From Amborella trichopoda (taxonomy: Eukaryota; Streptophyta; Magnoliopsida; Amborellales; Amborellaceae), in the NCBI RefSeq assembly GCF_000471905.2, contig NW_006498549.1, positions 299,415-363,414 on the forward strand: 64,000 nt of DNA. The letters run 5' to 3'. A program made the position numbers and the translations under genes. The notes below the pieces were generated by a model that was given only the letters and a program-made list of their open reading frames with translations, was not told the origin of the DNA and did no database searches. How positions within the stretch are numbered: position 1 is the first letter of the stretch; each line of letters opens with the position of its first letter. Shown piece by piece: positions 11,105 through 22,262 of the stretch.

Positions 11105-11905
11105 TCAGCGAGACCTAGCAACGACTGGGCCTTCTCTCTCTTCCTCTGTCAGTAAGTGAGACCTAGCACGGGTCTCCTCTCTCTTGTTCTATCAGTCGAC
11201 AAGACATATTGTCGATTAATTTTCTCTCTCTTCCTCTATCAGTCGACAAGACCTAAGGCCGACTGGGTTTCTCTCTCTTCCTCTATCAATCGGTGAGACC
11301 TAGCACCGACTGGTTTTCTCTGTCTTCCTCTGTCAGTCAGCGAGAAGTGCTGACTGGTTTCTCTCTCTTCCTCTGTCAGTCAACGAGAAATGCTGACTGG
11401 TTTCTCTCTCTTCTTCTATCAATCGGTGAGACCTAACATCAACTGGTTTTCTCTCTCTTCCTCTGTTTGTTGAGACTTAGCACCTATTATGTTTCTCTCT
11501 CTTTCTCTATTAGTCTGCGAGACCAAGTGCCGACTGGTTTTCTCTCTTCCTCTGTCAGTCGGCGAGACTTAGCACCGACTAGTTTTCTCTCTCTTCTTTT
11601 GTCATTCAACTAGACCTAGCGCTTACTGACTGTCTCTCTCTTCCTCTATTAGTGACTGAGATCTAGCACCGACTTGTTTTCTCTCTCTTTCTCTGTCAAT
11701 CGGTGCGACCTCGCACCGATTGGGTTTCTCTCTCTTCCTCTGTCAGTTGGCAAGACTTAATGATTGTTGGGTTTCTCTCTCTTTCTCTATCAGTCGGCAA
11801 GACTTAGTGCCGACTGATTTTCTCTCTCTTCTTCTATCAGTTGGTGAGACTTAACACCGACAGCTTCCTCTCTCTCTCACAGTCGACAATGCCTAGCGCC
11901 GACTG
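11105..11905 (+). repeat. Fold-back minisatellite, 18 units of ~47 bp
   Basis: Each unit has a left arm, GAGACCTAG-like loop, right arm and TTTTCTCTCTCTTCCTCTGTC spacer (arms such as AGTCGGC and GCCGACT). The arms differ between units yet stay complementary: AGTCAGC with GCTGACT near 11335, TCGGTG with CACCGA near 11288, TCGAC with GTCGA near 11198, AGTCGGCA with TGCCGACT near 11792, and an 11-bp perfect pair AATCGGTGCGA with TCGCACCGATT near 11698. Such joint change is what a maintained stem would show. The array falls downstream of the inferred transcription start, so it would be in the LTR transcript. Confidence 0.9.
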
Positions 11906-12665
11906 CAACTTCTCTCCCTTCTTCTCCTCCTCTCTTCCTTATTCTCTCTCCTTCTGTCTATTCCCTTCTTCTCATCAACCATTCCTCTGCTACTATTGCA
12001 TTTGACCAAGAGGGATGGAGGTTAGCATCTCATGGCAGGCCTGTCATTTAACATTAATGTTGTTTTGCCAAGATCACTTGGCCCACTTTACTGCCACGAC
12101 AGACCGACCATCATGCATAGCTAGCCGATATTGGTAATATGTCTAGTGGTGACCCGTGAGCCTTTCTTCGTTACCGAGCCTGTTTTGCTACCATGTTAGG
12201 CCAATTATCAACCAGCCTAGTCACTGCTCTGATCGTCTCGCTTGGTCGAATTCTTCTCTTCCCCCTTCTTTCTTTCTTCCTTTTGAATGTGCATGCTTGT
12301 GTACGTTCATCAGAGAGGAAAAGGGTGAAGTCTGACCCACCTGTCTCATAACCTTTGTCATATACGTGTGTGATTGCATAAAAAAAGAAAATAACAAGAG
12401 TACAAACCAAGGGAGGCGATTCCAAACAAGTTTATTACTGGGGGACTTTCTTTGTGATCTAACTCGGCGCCCACTCGAGTCAGCCCTAGTAAGTGTTGAA
12501 CCCAAATTTTAAATTCCTCTCTCATCGGTTGGTAACGCCTGCCCCCTTTTTCGAATGAGGTTCCCAAGAGAGCAATCTCATAAACTTCTCGGGTCTCCCC
12601 CAAAACCCGAGATGAGCCGCCCGATCCTCCAGGCTCCCTGAGGGCGAGATCAAGGTACCTAATCA

Positions 12666-12820
12666 ACCTCCTGTGGTGGCGTCGAATAGAACCAGCCAAC
12701 GTATTGTACCTCTAGTAGGAAGCAGGGTCACGTGGCTTCCGAATGCTGGTTGAAGACGAAAGCGAGCTTCAAGTGTGGCACGTCAGGCCACCTGATTAGG
12801 TATTGCCCAATAATCAAAAG
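12666..12820 (+). pseudogene. Chromovirus gag, 3' piece with zinc-knuckle-like motif
   Basis: Resumes the chromovirus after the solo LTR. The frame contains FKCGTSGHLIRYCPI, a zinc-knuckle-like motif usual at the gag C-terminus, where it binds the element's RNA. Broken. Confidence 0.75.
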
Positions 12821-12869
12821 CAAGTCTAAGCTAGGAACCCGGGGATGGGCTGTTGCACTTGGAGGAGAG

Positions 12870-13392
12870 GAAACTTTAGCCTCACCTTCAGAGACTAGAG
12901 GTATGCTTTTGATCATGTTTCCTCTCACTTTTTACTGCACCACATTTTGCATACAATATGAATGTTAAACCTGTACAACTTGACTAGACATTGGAAGTAT
13001 TCACAGCTATGAGAGAATCTATAAAAAAAATTGGTACTATTTATAAACACTTCGAGGTTTTGCTCGAGGGGTGTTTGCTACCAATAGATCTAATATTGTT
13101 AGATATCCAAGACTTTGATGTTATTTTGGGTATGGACTGGCTATCCACACAGCATGCTACTGTAGATTGTTGTGGAAAGACTGTAACCCTTAGACGCTCA
13201 AACCAGCCTGAGTCGAACTTTATTAGTGTCACGGATGTTTCCCCTCTGCATTTTATTTCGGCTATTCAGGCTTCCCATTTATTAGCAAAAATATGTGTTG
13301 GATATCTAGCTTGTGTAGTGGAAAGTCTGGATGACTGGTCTAAGTTAGAAGAAATATCGGTGGCGAGAGAATATCTAAAAGTCTTTCCCTAA
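12870..13392 (+). pseudogene. Chromovirus retropepsin region
   Basis: Text around 13105-13160 reads DVILGMDWLSTQHA, the conserved tail of gypsy aspartic proteases, followed by the link towards reverse transcriptase (EYLKVFP). The protease would cut the polyprotein. Neighbouring gag and RT pieces are in the expected order. Broken. Confidence 0.85.
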
Positions 13393-13555
13393 GAGTTGAC
13401 CTCTCTGCCCCTGGTCAGAGAAATAGAATTTGAGATAAATATGGTCCCGAACACTGCCCCCATCTTTAAAGCCCCTTATAGGATGGCCCCAGCGGAACTA
13501 AAGGAATTAAAGGAACAGTTGACGACCTTTTCGACCAACTCCAATGGGCCCAAGT
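13393..13555 (+). pseudogene. Chromovirus reverse transcriptase, N-terminal piece
   Basis: Contains [16 protein letters not shown] and [17 protein letters not shown], the start of the reverse transcriptase domain in plant gypsy elements. It follows the protease directly. RT is only partly represented in this element. Confidence 0.9.
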
Positions 13556-14000
13556 GTTGTTCAAGAATTAAAGAAGAGGTTAGCTATGGCCCCAATATTA
13601 ACATTACCCCTAGGAAATGAAGGTTTTGTGGTCTATATCGACGTGTCTCATAAGAGACTTGGGTGTGTGTTACTGTAATAAGGGAAGGTCATAGCTTATG
13701 CCTCAAGACAGTTAAAGTCACATGAGCAAACATACCCAACTCATGACCTAAAGCTTACGACTGTCATTTTGCCTTTAAAGTTCGGAGACGTTACCTTTAA
13801 GGGGCCTAGTTTAAGATATTTACAAACCACAAGAGTCTCAAGTATTTATTTGTTCTGAAGGAGTTGAATATGAGACAAATAAGACGGATGGATCTACTGA
13901 ACAATCATGATTCTACGATTAATTACCAACCGGGCAAGACCAATGTAGTAGACAACGCTTTGAGTCGGAAACCCTTAATATCAGTAGCACATCCGATGGC
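13556..14000 (+). pseudogene. Chromovirus RNase H region
   Basis: Peptides such as VVYIDVSHKRLGCVL, KVIAYASRQLKSHEQTYPTHD and INYQPGKTNVVDNALSRKP match the RNase H domain and its link to integrase in gypsy pol. RNase H removes the RNA template strand during reverse transcription. Broken. Confidence 0.9.
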
Positions 14001-14199
14001 CCAAGAAATGAAACTAATAAAAGATGCAGTGGAGTGGTGCCCGGCATTACCCTCTAATTCTGGATTAGGAATAACAGCAGGTATAAGAGTGGAACCTCAG
14101 CTCTTTCAACAGATCAAGGTAGCCCAAAAGACAGACCCCCAACTTCTAAAAATTTTGGAAGACTTGAAGCAGGAAAGAAAGGATAATTTCTTCGTTAGC

Positions 14200-15000
14200 A
14201 ATGATGATCTTTTAAGATTCAAAGAATGAGTATGCGTCCCAAATGATGAAAATACAAAGAGAGTCATTTTAGAAGAGGCACACCACCCCCGTTCCACTGT
14301 ACACCCAGGAAGCACAAAAAAGTATCAGGATCTAAGGAAAACTTTCTGGAGAAATAACATGAAGAGAGATTTGGCACAATTCGTTTCTAAATATTTGACC
14401 TGTCAGTAAGTAAAGGCCTAACATCAGAGACCTGCCGGGCTGTTGCAACCCTTGCCGATGCTTGAATGAAAGTGGGAGCACATCACTATGGACTTTGTGT
14501 CCGGTTTGCCAAGATCAAGCACTGGATATGACAGTGTCTGGGTTATTGTGGACCGATTAACTAAGGCTGCACATTCTTACAGGTTCGCACTACCTACACC
14601 CTAGACAAACTGGCTCAGCTGTATGTTAAGGAAGTAATAAGGCTGCATCAAGTTCCTGTTAGTATTGTGTCTGATAGGACTCTAGATTTACTTGAAGGTT
14701 TTGGTGGAGTCTGCAATCAGCTTTGGGGACATGACGGACTTTTAGTACTGCTTTTTACCCCCGGATTGATGGACAGTCAGAAAGGACCATTCAGACCTTA
14801 AAAGATATGTTTAGGGCCTGTGTTACTTTAAAGGGAACTGGGATGATCACATACCTTTAATAGAATTTGCATAAAATAACAGTTTCCAGGCCAGTATTCA
14901 AATGGCACCTTTTGAGGCCCTGTTTGGTAAATCGCCAGTATGTTGAAAGAAGTTGGCAAAAGGAAAACAGTTAGGGCTAGAAATTGTTCAGGTAACATTA
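14200..15000 (+). pseudogene. Chromovirus integrase region
   Basis: Begins with a zinc-binding HHCC-type stretch (HHPRSTVHPGSTKKYQ), then the catalytic core start ([28 protein letters not shown]) and a late core block (DDHIPLIEFAYNNSF-like and MAPFEALFGK). Integrase joins the cDNA to host DNA. Broken. Confidence 0.88.
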
Positions 15001-15339
15001 GAAAAGATCGCCCTAAATTGCAAAAGACTCAAAACAACTGAGAGTCGATAGTTATGCCGATAATCGTGGAAGGGACCTTGAATTTTAAATAGGTGATCGG
15101 GTCTTTTTTAAAGTTTCATCAAGAAAGGGAATTATGGGGTTTGGCCGAAAAGGGAAGCTAAGTCCGTGATTCATCGGACACTTTGAAATATTAGAGAGAA
15201 TAGAAGTCACGGCATATTGACTGGCCTTACCGCCTGAGTTAACTAATATTCATAATGACTTCCATATTTCACTGTTGAGAAAGTAATAGCCCAATCCGTC
15301 CCACATTGTGAAGTATGAGCCAATGCTAATCAGGAAAGA

Positions 15340-15515
15340 CTTAACTTACGTTGAGTAGCCAATTGAGATTCTAGACATAAGGGTTCAAGTATAGCCAAAC
15401 AAAGAGATTCCCCTAGTCTGGGTTTTATGGCAGTATCATTTGAGGGAAGAATCAACGTGGGAATGACAAAATGAAAGTGGGGCTATGTACCCCCATTTAT
15501 TCGATTGACAATTTT
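15340..15515 (+). pseudogene. Chromodomain-like C-terminus
   Basis: Contains EQPIEILDIRVQV-like text and VLWQYHLREESTWE then YPHLFD, the end of pol in Tekay/Del-type chromoviruses, where a chromodomain is thought to guide integration to heterochromatin. The polypurine tract follows at once. Broken. Confidence 0.75.
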
Positions 15516-15530
15516 GGGGACAAAATCATA

Positions 15531-15546
15531 TTTAAGGGGGGGATAA
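15531..15546 (+). other. Polypurine tract before 3' LTR
   Basis: TTTAAGGGGGGGATAA immediately precedes TGTAACGCCCC, the start of the 3' LTR. This is the usual plus-strand primer site. Confidence 0.85.
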
Positions 15547-15599
15547 TGTAACGCCCCAAATTTAATGAGCATGATGAAGTCACTGCCACAATGTCGCGT

Positions 15600-15835
15600 G
15601 GCGATAAGAGAGAGAAAACGAAGATAGTGAGCGCATGACTATAGCGAAGAGCACACGCGACAATAACGAAGAGCGCGTGACAATAGGGAAGAGCGCGCAC
15701 GGCAATAGTTAGAAAGCGGCGTTAGTGAGGAGCACGTGTGACGATAGTGAGCGCTTGGCGATAGTGAAGAGCATGCATAGCGGTGCAGCGCTAGTGAACG
15801 CGCGGAGATAGTAAGCACGCGGCTGCATAAGAGAG
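15600..15835 (+). repeat. GCGATAGTGA minisatellite in 3' LTR
   Basis: Same unit type as 5350-5705, with fewer and more diverged units. Confidence 0.8.
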
Positions 15836-17095
15836 CATCACCCCCTTCTTTTTGCCACTTGGAGGTGGATTGTTGCCACTTCTCTCTCCCTCCTCTCAAA
15901 AGTCATTTAACCCCCAGCCGTCATCTCTCTCTCTCTCTCTCTTTGAACCTTTCCCTTAGGACTTTCATGAATCACTTTGCGGCTTGAGAAATTGGTTGGA
16001 GCTTCGAGACGAAAATTGTGGAGGGAAAGATTGGAGGAAACTTTTGTTGTTAAGGTAAGTGGATTACTACCCCTTGCATCAAGTTGTATGAAGCATGAAT
16101 TTTAGCATGTATGAAGCATGATTTAGCCATGAATGATGCTTAAGTTTAAGCATGAAATGAGACATGAGGTTGTATAGAAATTGGGTAAAAGAATAAGATA
16201 ACATGAACGTAATTGTGTTATGTTAATCTAGAAATTTAGCTGTCTTTGTATAAATGGTTAGCCACTATTATTATTTCTGTGGAGCCCAAACATTTGTGGG
16301 TTGATGCCCTTGTGACTCTAGTTTAAGCTAGATTTGGTTTCATGTTGTTGTCTTGGATGGATTTGAAGTTTTGAAATAGTTTTTGGAACATGCCATGCTT
16401 GCATTATAATTTTCCAGGGAATTCACCTTCTATTGTGATAAGATTTTGAATGAGAAAATGATATCCGATTGTCCTCAAATTACCACCATTGGAAGGATAT
16501 GAGTCTTCTAGTTTGGTGTTTATGACTAGTTCGGATTCTTGATATTTTAGAAGATATTCTTTGTTTTACGCCGACATGTCACTATTAGCAGACTGTGGTA
16601 ATTTTCATAAATGTTACCTCTGTTGTACTGAGAGCTTGACTAAGAAAATGAAGTCCAAATGATACCAAACCACCGCATTTGAAAATATTTATGATTCTAT
16701 TTCAATATTCATGTACACATTGTTTTGATTCTTTATGTATGTAAAGTTATACTTCAAAACATACTAGTAGTGTCATTGTGGATAGTTTTATTAAAAACAT
16801 GCAGAACTAGGGTCTCTGATGTCATGGATTTTGACCAATCAAGTGAATTCCATCTTCCTTTAAACCATAGCCATTTGAAATATTTAGGAATAATCTTGAG
16901 ATCACATGTTTAGCACTTTCCGAGATTCTCCTTAATTTGAGAGTTATATGATTATTTATGATAATATGTCACTGTGGATAGCTTTCTATAAAATTCAGAA
17001 TTGATACCTTTGTTGCCATGGATTTTGACTGACTAAAAAGGGTCCATTTTCTTTCAAACTACTGCCATTTGAACGGTTTATGAGTAATCTTAAAA

Positions 17096-19291
17096 ATATA
17101 GTCGGCGCATGGACGGCCCGTGTTATCGTGTGAAACAAACCCCCGCTATGTTGCCGAGCACACAACCAACGCTAGGGTTGTTGAAATGCAGCCGATGCTA
17201 GGTAACTTGGACCACGTGGCCGGTGCTGAGGAGGGATTGATACTCGAGCCATGACTCGAGCCCGACCCGATCCTGGTCTATGTCGTGTGGCATTTGATGA
17301 GGCGATAATGAAACTTTACCTAGGCAACGGGTCAAAGCCTGACCTGGTCTGGCCTGCTTGTCGCTTAGCTTTCTAAGACGTGGATGGAATTCCAAGTTTG
17401 CTAGGGACATTTGAGGGAAATCTTGGCTAGGTAAAGGGGTAAAACCCCTTTTCCACTACTTTCCGCTAAAGGTAAAAAAGACTTAAGAAAAAAACATTTA
17501 AGGTGAGAAGAGGGTTCCAGATGGAAGCTCCAGAAAATAGTGGGTGTCCCGACAAGGTTAACAGGGAAGGCTTTGGCAAACTTAGGAGAGGTTTGCAGGG
17601 TATTGGTGAAGTTGCAGGAAGGGAGCGAGCAAACAAAATTCAACGAGGAGTTTTTCTGGACGAGAAGGAGTTCTAGTCGTGGTTTTTAAGGGTAAAAGAG
17701 GCGGGAACTACAACAGTGGCCATTTCTGTTAGTTTTGGGAATTTTTCGAGGGATTTTTCGACAGTTTTCAAGTAACTTGGAAGCGTTTGGATATGTTTTT
17801 TGGAAGTGTTAGAGGAGTTCCGACGGGACACTGAACGGTCTAGGGAAACAGACAGTCACAGGAGGTGGACCATCGCAGGTGGTGACGGTTCATTGGAAAT
17901 CTTGCAACCCTTGAGGAGGTAAAATGGCTTAGGCCCTTAAAACAAGGAGTCTTGGAAAATGAGGAATCAACAAGCGGTGAACCTTTATTGATGCTTCTGT
18001 GAAATGAACCGAAGGTCCTTTACAGATTGGCTTTGCATGTTTACATAGAATTGGGGCCAAACATGGGTGGATGCCAAAAAACTACCTAAAATTAAAGATA
18101 ATGAAAATTTAATTGAATTAAAAGAAATTTTAAAAATGGGTGCAAAAGGACTATTTTGCTCCTGCCTAACAATGTTTAGAATTTCAGAACAGTCCCTGCT
18201 GCAGCTCGAGAACTTGTGTGATCTTCCATGACTTATTTGGGGTTGCTCTGATACCCATTTGATCCGAAGATGAAAATTTTTTTGTAGGACTCTGCATGAT
18301 GATTGATTTGATACCAATTTTGAGCCATGAATCATATTTTTTAGTCATGATCATGAGACTTGATTTTTGGATGAATCTTGAAAACTTTGGATCTATTGTA
18401 TCCTAGTTCCTTGATGTTTTTCTTTCGTTTCTTCGCTGAATCGCACTAATCATGTTGTGATGATCACATTGCAACAAGTGCAGCTCAATTTCGTGTCTGG
18501 ATAAATATTTCGTCATCATGAGTTTTTGGTCGAAATCTTGAAATCCGATGACCGAAATTTAAAGAAACTTTGACTCCTGCATGTGTGAAATCCAACCGTT
18601 CATCATATGCAAGGTTAAGACCGGAGGTAGCCACAGACCTTATGCACATAATACAATTGCTTTCATGTCAATCGGGTACGTGAGAATCGTTATTTGGTGG
18701 CTCGAGTGAGGCGTGCTACTACTGATTTTACTGCAACTTTCTTCATGGATCAGCAACTTCTTTATAGCTTTTCTCCTGGCTCGGGCTTCCGACTCAAAAC
18801 GAGTAAGACATGGGCCTCGAAATTCACTGTCAGTGACTATAAAACTAGCCACCTTTAATGGTGTTTTGGTGAAAGGTGGCCACAAAGGAATAGTGAGCGA
18901 CTTAGCCCTTTTTTATATTTTACCCATAACTTTGTCTTGGAGTTCCCGATTAAGCCAAAATGCGATTCATAAGTGTTTTCGACCTTGCCGGATCCAATGG
19001 AGTTGGTCTCCTAGCTGGTTGATGCAATAAAAATATAGTTCTAGTTACGGGGTCCATTTCAGGTTGCTAGAGACTGATTTCGCCAAAATTGTTTCTTTGT
19101 GTTCACTGCCTTAGAAATGTTCGATCGTGATAAAACTTGGTAGCTTGTCGTTTGGAATGGTGATGAAGATGTTGACCAATTCTGGGGCCATTCTAAGACA
19201 ACCAAAATTTCCACTGTTTTGTTGGCTCTATTGACCTACTTCCTCTTTATTCTGCATCAGGGACCAAGGTGCTGAAAAATGTATTCAAATA
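17096..19291. mobile_element. Compound family-B insertion (X part plus LTR part)
   Basis: The left part (17096 to about 17964, +) resembles X sequence near 22100-22800 and 52000-52650, with TTTGAGGG, a TATA-less AAAGGGGTAAAACCCC block and a GGTGACGGTT phrase. The right part (about 17965-19291, -) is the U3-to-R portion of a family-B LTR and ends exactly where chromovirus LTR sequence resumes. I see no clear target duplication. It looks like a recombinant derivative of family B. Confidence 0.6.
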
Positions 19292-20233
19292 GTGCCACCC
19301 AATTGTCATAGGAACTATGCATTGGGTTCTCCAATGGTAGTGTAACATCCTCCCTCCTGAGGGCATAAGGAGGGTCGTGTCTTGCAAGGCCGCAGCCTAT
19401 CAAAAACCCCCAACCCCCAAATGCGTTAGGAATTGTGTGCGTAAGTGAGGACATTACGAACCACTTGTCATTGTCCTCCCTCCTGAATGAGGGTAGAAGT
19501 CCCAAGTTCTGGAATGGCACAGCCTGATCGATGTGGCTTCTACTTTGGGAGAATCTTAATTTGTTCTGTTTGTCTGAATTCAATATTTTGTATGAACATC
19601 TGACTATAACTACGATATTCATAAATGTGAATGCCATCTTGAGAACAAGTAATTTCCAATAATTGAATCTTACCCTCTTTACACAGCAATATATGTACTC
19701 TGATGTTTGACCATACTCAGTGTGACAAATGCGATATCTGATGGACAATGGGCATGTTATTATGTATTTACTGGTAGTTGAAAATGCTAGGGAAGTGATC
19801 TACTTACTGGTCTTATTGGTCACTCAACTTATTTCATCTGTGTAGAGTGTTAGTAGTTGACCGCTTGTGGCGAGCAGCTCACCAGTGATAGCAGGTTTTC
19901 GGAGTTCAAACGAGTCCAGGGTTTATGTTGGCTTTGTAGGTGTCTGGTGGTGTTGCCACATGTCATTCTTTTTGATGTAATATTTTGAGATGAATCTTTG
20001 GCTTGTAGGCCTTAAAATTTATTATAAAGACCTTTGAGGATGAATGAATGGTTTTAATTTTTTCAGTTTTCAGTGCTTGTTGAATGAGTTTTGTCTTCTT
20101 TTTGTGGTTCGCTTTGATTATGCACTTTTAATATGTGTTGATGCCTTTTCCATTTGAGTGACATACATGACCTCTGGTTGCGATCCCGCACTCTGTCGCT
20201 CTCCAGTGGGGGTCAGGGGGCGAGGTCGTGACA

Positions 20234-20238
20234 ATGTA
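20234..20238 (+). repeat. Target-site duplication, right (ATGTA)
   Basis: Partner of ATGCA at 5318-5322. The second half of the interrupted 35-bp unit (GCATGGACCATGG) starts right after it. Confidence 0.8.
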
Positions 20239-21249
20239 GCATGGACCATGGTGTGGGTCGCCATGTAGGTGCGGCTCCATGGGGAATATGTCTGTGGGTA
20301 GCAATTAGACTCCCTTGAGGATAAATTGGCTAGGACCAGTTAGAGGTTTAGATGGAGAAGCAGACTTCATTGGGAATTAGGGGACAAGTATGACTCCCTA
20401 AGGTGAGAGATGGAACTCCATGGCTTATGGAAAGTAACTCGACTCTTGGGGATAGAATAGCTTGGTGTGTGACTAACCCCTAGGGGATTGAAGGGATAAG
20501 CATGACTCCACAGAGATAATGGGCAATGGTTTGTCTGTAACTCTGCTGAGATTGACAGGCCGGAGCACAGATGCACCCCTACTGGGTATTGAAGAGATAA
20601 GCATAACCCTAACTCGGCTGGGGATAATGGGCTGCAATACGGATGTGACTCCTACTAAGGATGAGGGGTAGTGGCCTGCTCTTGGCTCCATTTGGGATGA
20701 CAAGTCGGAATATAGGTATAACCCCCCAGTGGGGATAGTGGTAAAACACGCTCAATGGTAATGGGGTCTAGCATGACAAGAAGTGGGGTCATAAGCAAGA
20801 TGGAGGCTTAAGGGGGCAATGAGTGGTGTGACTCAACTGAGAGAATGGAGGCCAAGAGAGTCTTGAGGTGAGTGGAATGGGTACAATGGGTGGTGAAAGC
20901 GCCTTATCAAGTGTAGGGATATACAGTTGAGACTACGGTACACCTTTTTGAGATATTACTTTGTAGAGGCGAGCGCATGCCTTGAAGGTTGCATGCTAAG
21001 CTTCGAAGCCTCACAAGTAGAACTATGGTACACCTCTTTAATATATGGCTTTGTAGAGGCAGGCGCATGCTTTGAAGTGCGCGGTATGTTTTGAAGCCTT
21101 GAAGTCACGACCAAGGTACACCTTGATTTGGGAGGACACCTTGAAGGGGTGGTGTCTTTTCCCCCAGGGCTTGTGAAGAAGGATAAAATAGGGGATATGT
21201 AGAAGGGTGTCATTCGATAACCGCATAGAGCGACATAGGCACAGGAAGC

Positions 21250-21745
21250 AGTTTATAGTCATGCGAATAGACTAAATGTCCGCAGGTTAACGTCTTACTA
21301 TAGGGACATGCGTTACATTTTTAAGGTCTGGTAGCTCAGACCATGGCTATGCAGTTTAAAGTCTTGCAGTTAGGACCATACAATTTAAGGTTGTGAAACT
21401 AGACCTTTGCTACAGTTTAAAGTCATGTAGTTTGGACCATAGTGCTAAGCGTTTTAACGTCATGCTGGCAAGACATGCGCTATAGTTTAAGGTCGAACAG
21501 TTTGGACCACGGTTATGCAGTTTAAAGTCATGCAATGAGGACTATGTAGTTTAAGGTCGTGCAACTTGACCTCTGCTACAGTTTTAGGTCATATAGCTTG
21601 GATCATGTAGTTTAGGGTCGTGCACCTAGACTATGGCTGTGCAGCTTAAGGTCATGCAGCACGGATGGCTGTGTAGTTTAAGGTCATACAGCACGGATCA
21701 TGGCTTTGCAGTTTAAGGTCACACAGTACGGATCATGGTGTGATT
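21250..21745 (+). repeat. 35-bp minisatellite, second block
   Basis: About 13 degenerate units of the GCAGTTTAAGGTCATGCAG type with CTGGACC or CGGATCATGG halves. Same family as 4690-5322 and 50380-51245. Confidence 0.8.
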
Positions 21746-22224
21746 CCAAGGGAAGTCGGACCGTAGCTGGTGGATTGACCCCCTTGGGGATATGACGACT
21801 ATGGTGTTACTTAGAAAACAAATGGGACTACCTAGGGATATATGGTGGTCGCCGGCTTCCCTACTTCATTAGGGGTTACTGGTCACGGCCTGGGGCAGCT
21901 GGAGAGGACCTCTGTCAGCTTAGGCAGAAGCGTAATACAGGCACAGGTCATTAGTCACTAGAGAGGCGTGTGGCAATAGCTCTTTAATGAGGCTCATGAC
22001 GATAGTCCCCAGTGAAGTGCGCCACGATAGCCCTTTTAAAGGAGCGCTCAACGATAGTCCTTCAAAGGAGCGAGCGACGGTAGTTCGCTCAGAGAAGCTC
22101 ACGGTGTTGGGCAGCTGTAACTTGCGCCCGGGTCTCGGGCTGACCCGAACCGGCCTGGTTGCTTCGCTATGTGAATACGAGGACTACAATACCATTTCAA
22201 ACTTGTGAGGGGCAGTTTGTGACA

Positions 22225-22262
22225 CTGATATGTATTAAAGGGGGGAAAACCCCATTTTACTG
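22225..22262 (+). promoter_or_regulatory. Core-promoter-like block before the antisense frame
   Basis: The block runs from GTGAGGGGCAG past ATGTATTAAAGG to a TTTTACTGTTTCACC phrase. The matching block at 52000-52070 has a full TATATAAGG. It lies about 0.9 kb upstream of the plant-mobile-domain-like frame. A promoter role is inferred from the box, its position and its presence in the other copy. Confidence 0.4.

Larger units (their letters stand above)
9524..12665 (+). mobile_element. Family-B solo LTR inside chromovirus gag
   Basis: It runs from TGTTTGAAAG to CTAATCA, 3142 bp, with a 5-bp direct repeat at its ends. The text after it continues the reading-frame style of the chromovirus gag. 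It matches copies A and C over their length, and the right-hand end falls at the same place where copies C and 29725-30020 lose similarity, which supports this as the true LTR end. A solo LTR is the usual product of recombination between the two LTRs of one element. Contents: U3 to ~10820, TATA box, AATAAAA at 10893, CT tract, fold-back minisatellite, conserved tail. Confidence 0.8.
5323..20233 (+). mobile_element. Tekay/Del-like Ty3/gypsy chromovirus with nested insertions
   Basis: In order, this holds a long 5' LTR, a tRNA-Met primer site, gag with zinc-finger-like pieces, a retropepsin tail, RT and RNase H pieces, integrase, a chromodomain-like tail, a polypurine tract and a 3' LTR. The pol order with integrase after RNase H places it in Ty3/gypsy. 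The C-terminal block with VLWQYHLREESTWE resembles the Tekay/Del lineage. It is broken, with many lesions. The two LTRs look roughly 88-90% alike by eye, which suggests an insertion several million years old. Insertions of family-B sequence lie at 9524-12665 and 17096-19291. Confidence 0.85.
15547..20233 (+). mobile_element. Chromovirus 3' LTR with a compound insertion
   Basis: Starts TGTAACGCCCC and ends GGTCGTGACA. It aligns with the 5' LTR in two blocks, 15547-17095 and 19292-20233, with family-B sequence between them. The terminal GATCCCGCA...GTCGTGACA block recurs in reverse at the end of the relative at 42594. Confidence 0.85.

Noticed and set aside
12452-12475. Primer-site-like CGGCGCCCAC after GATCTAA in family-B LTRs, suggesting the LTR ends there
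   Set aside because: Similarity among copies continues about 200 bp further, and three copies stop at the same later point, where the solo copy also has a 5-bp direct repeat. I kept the later end, but this remains an open alternative.
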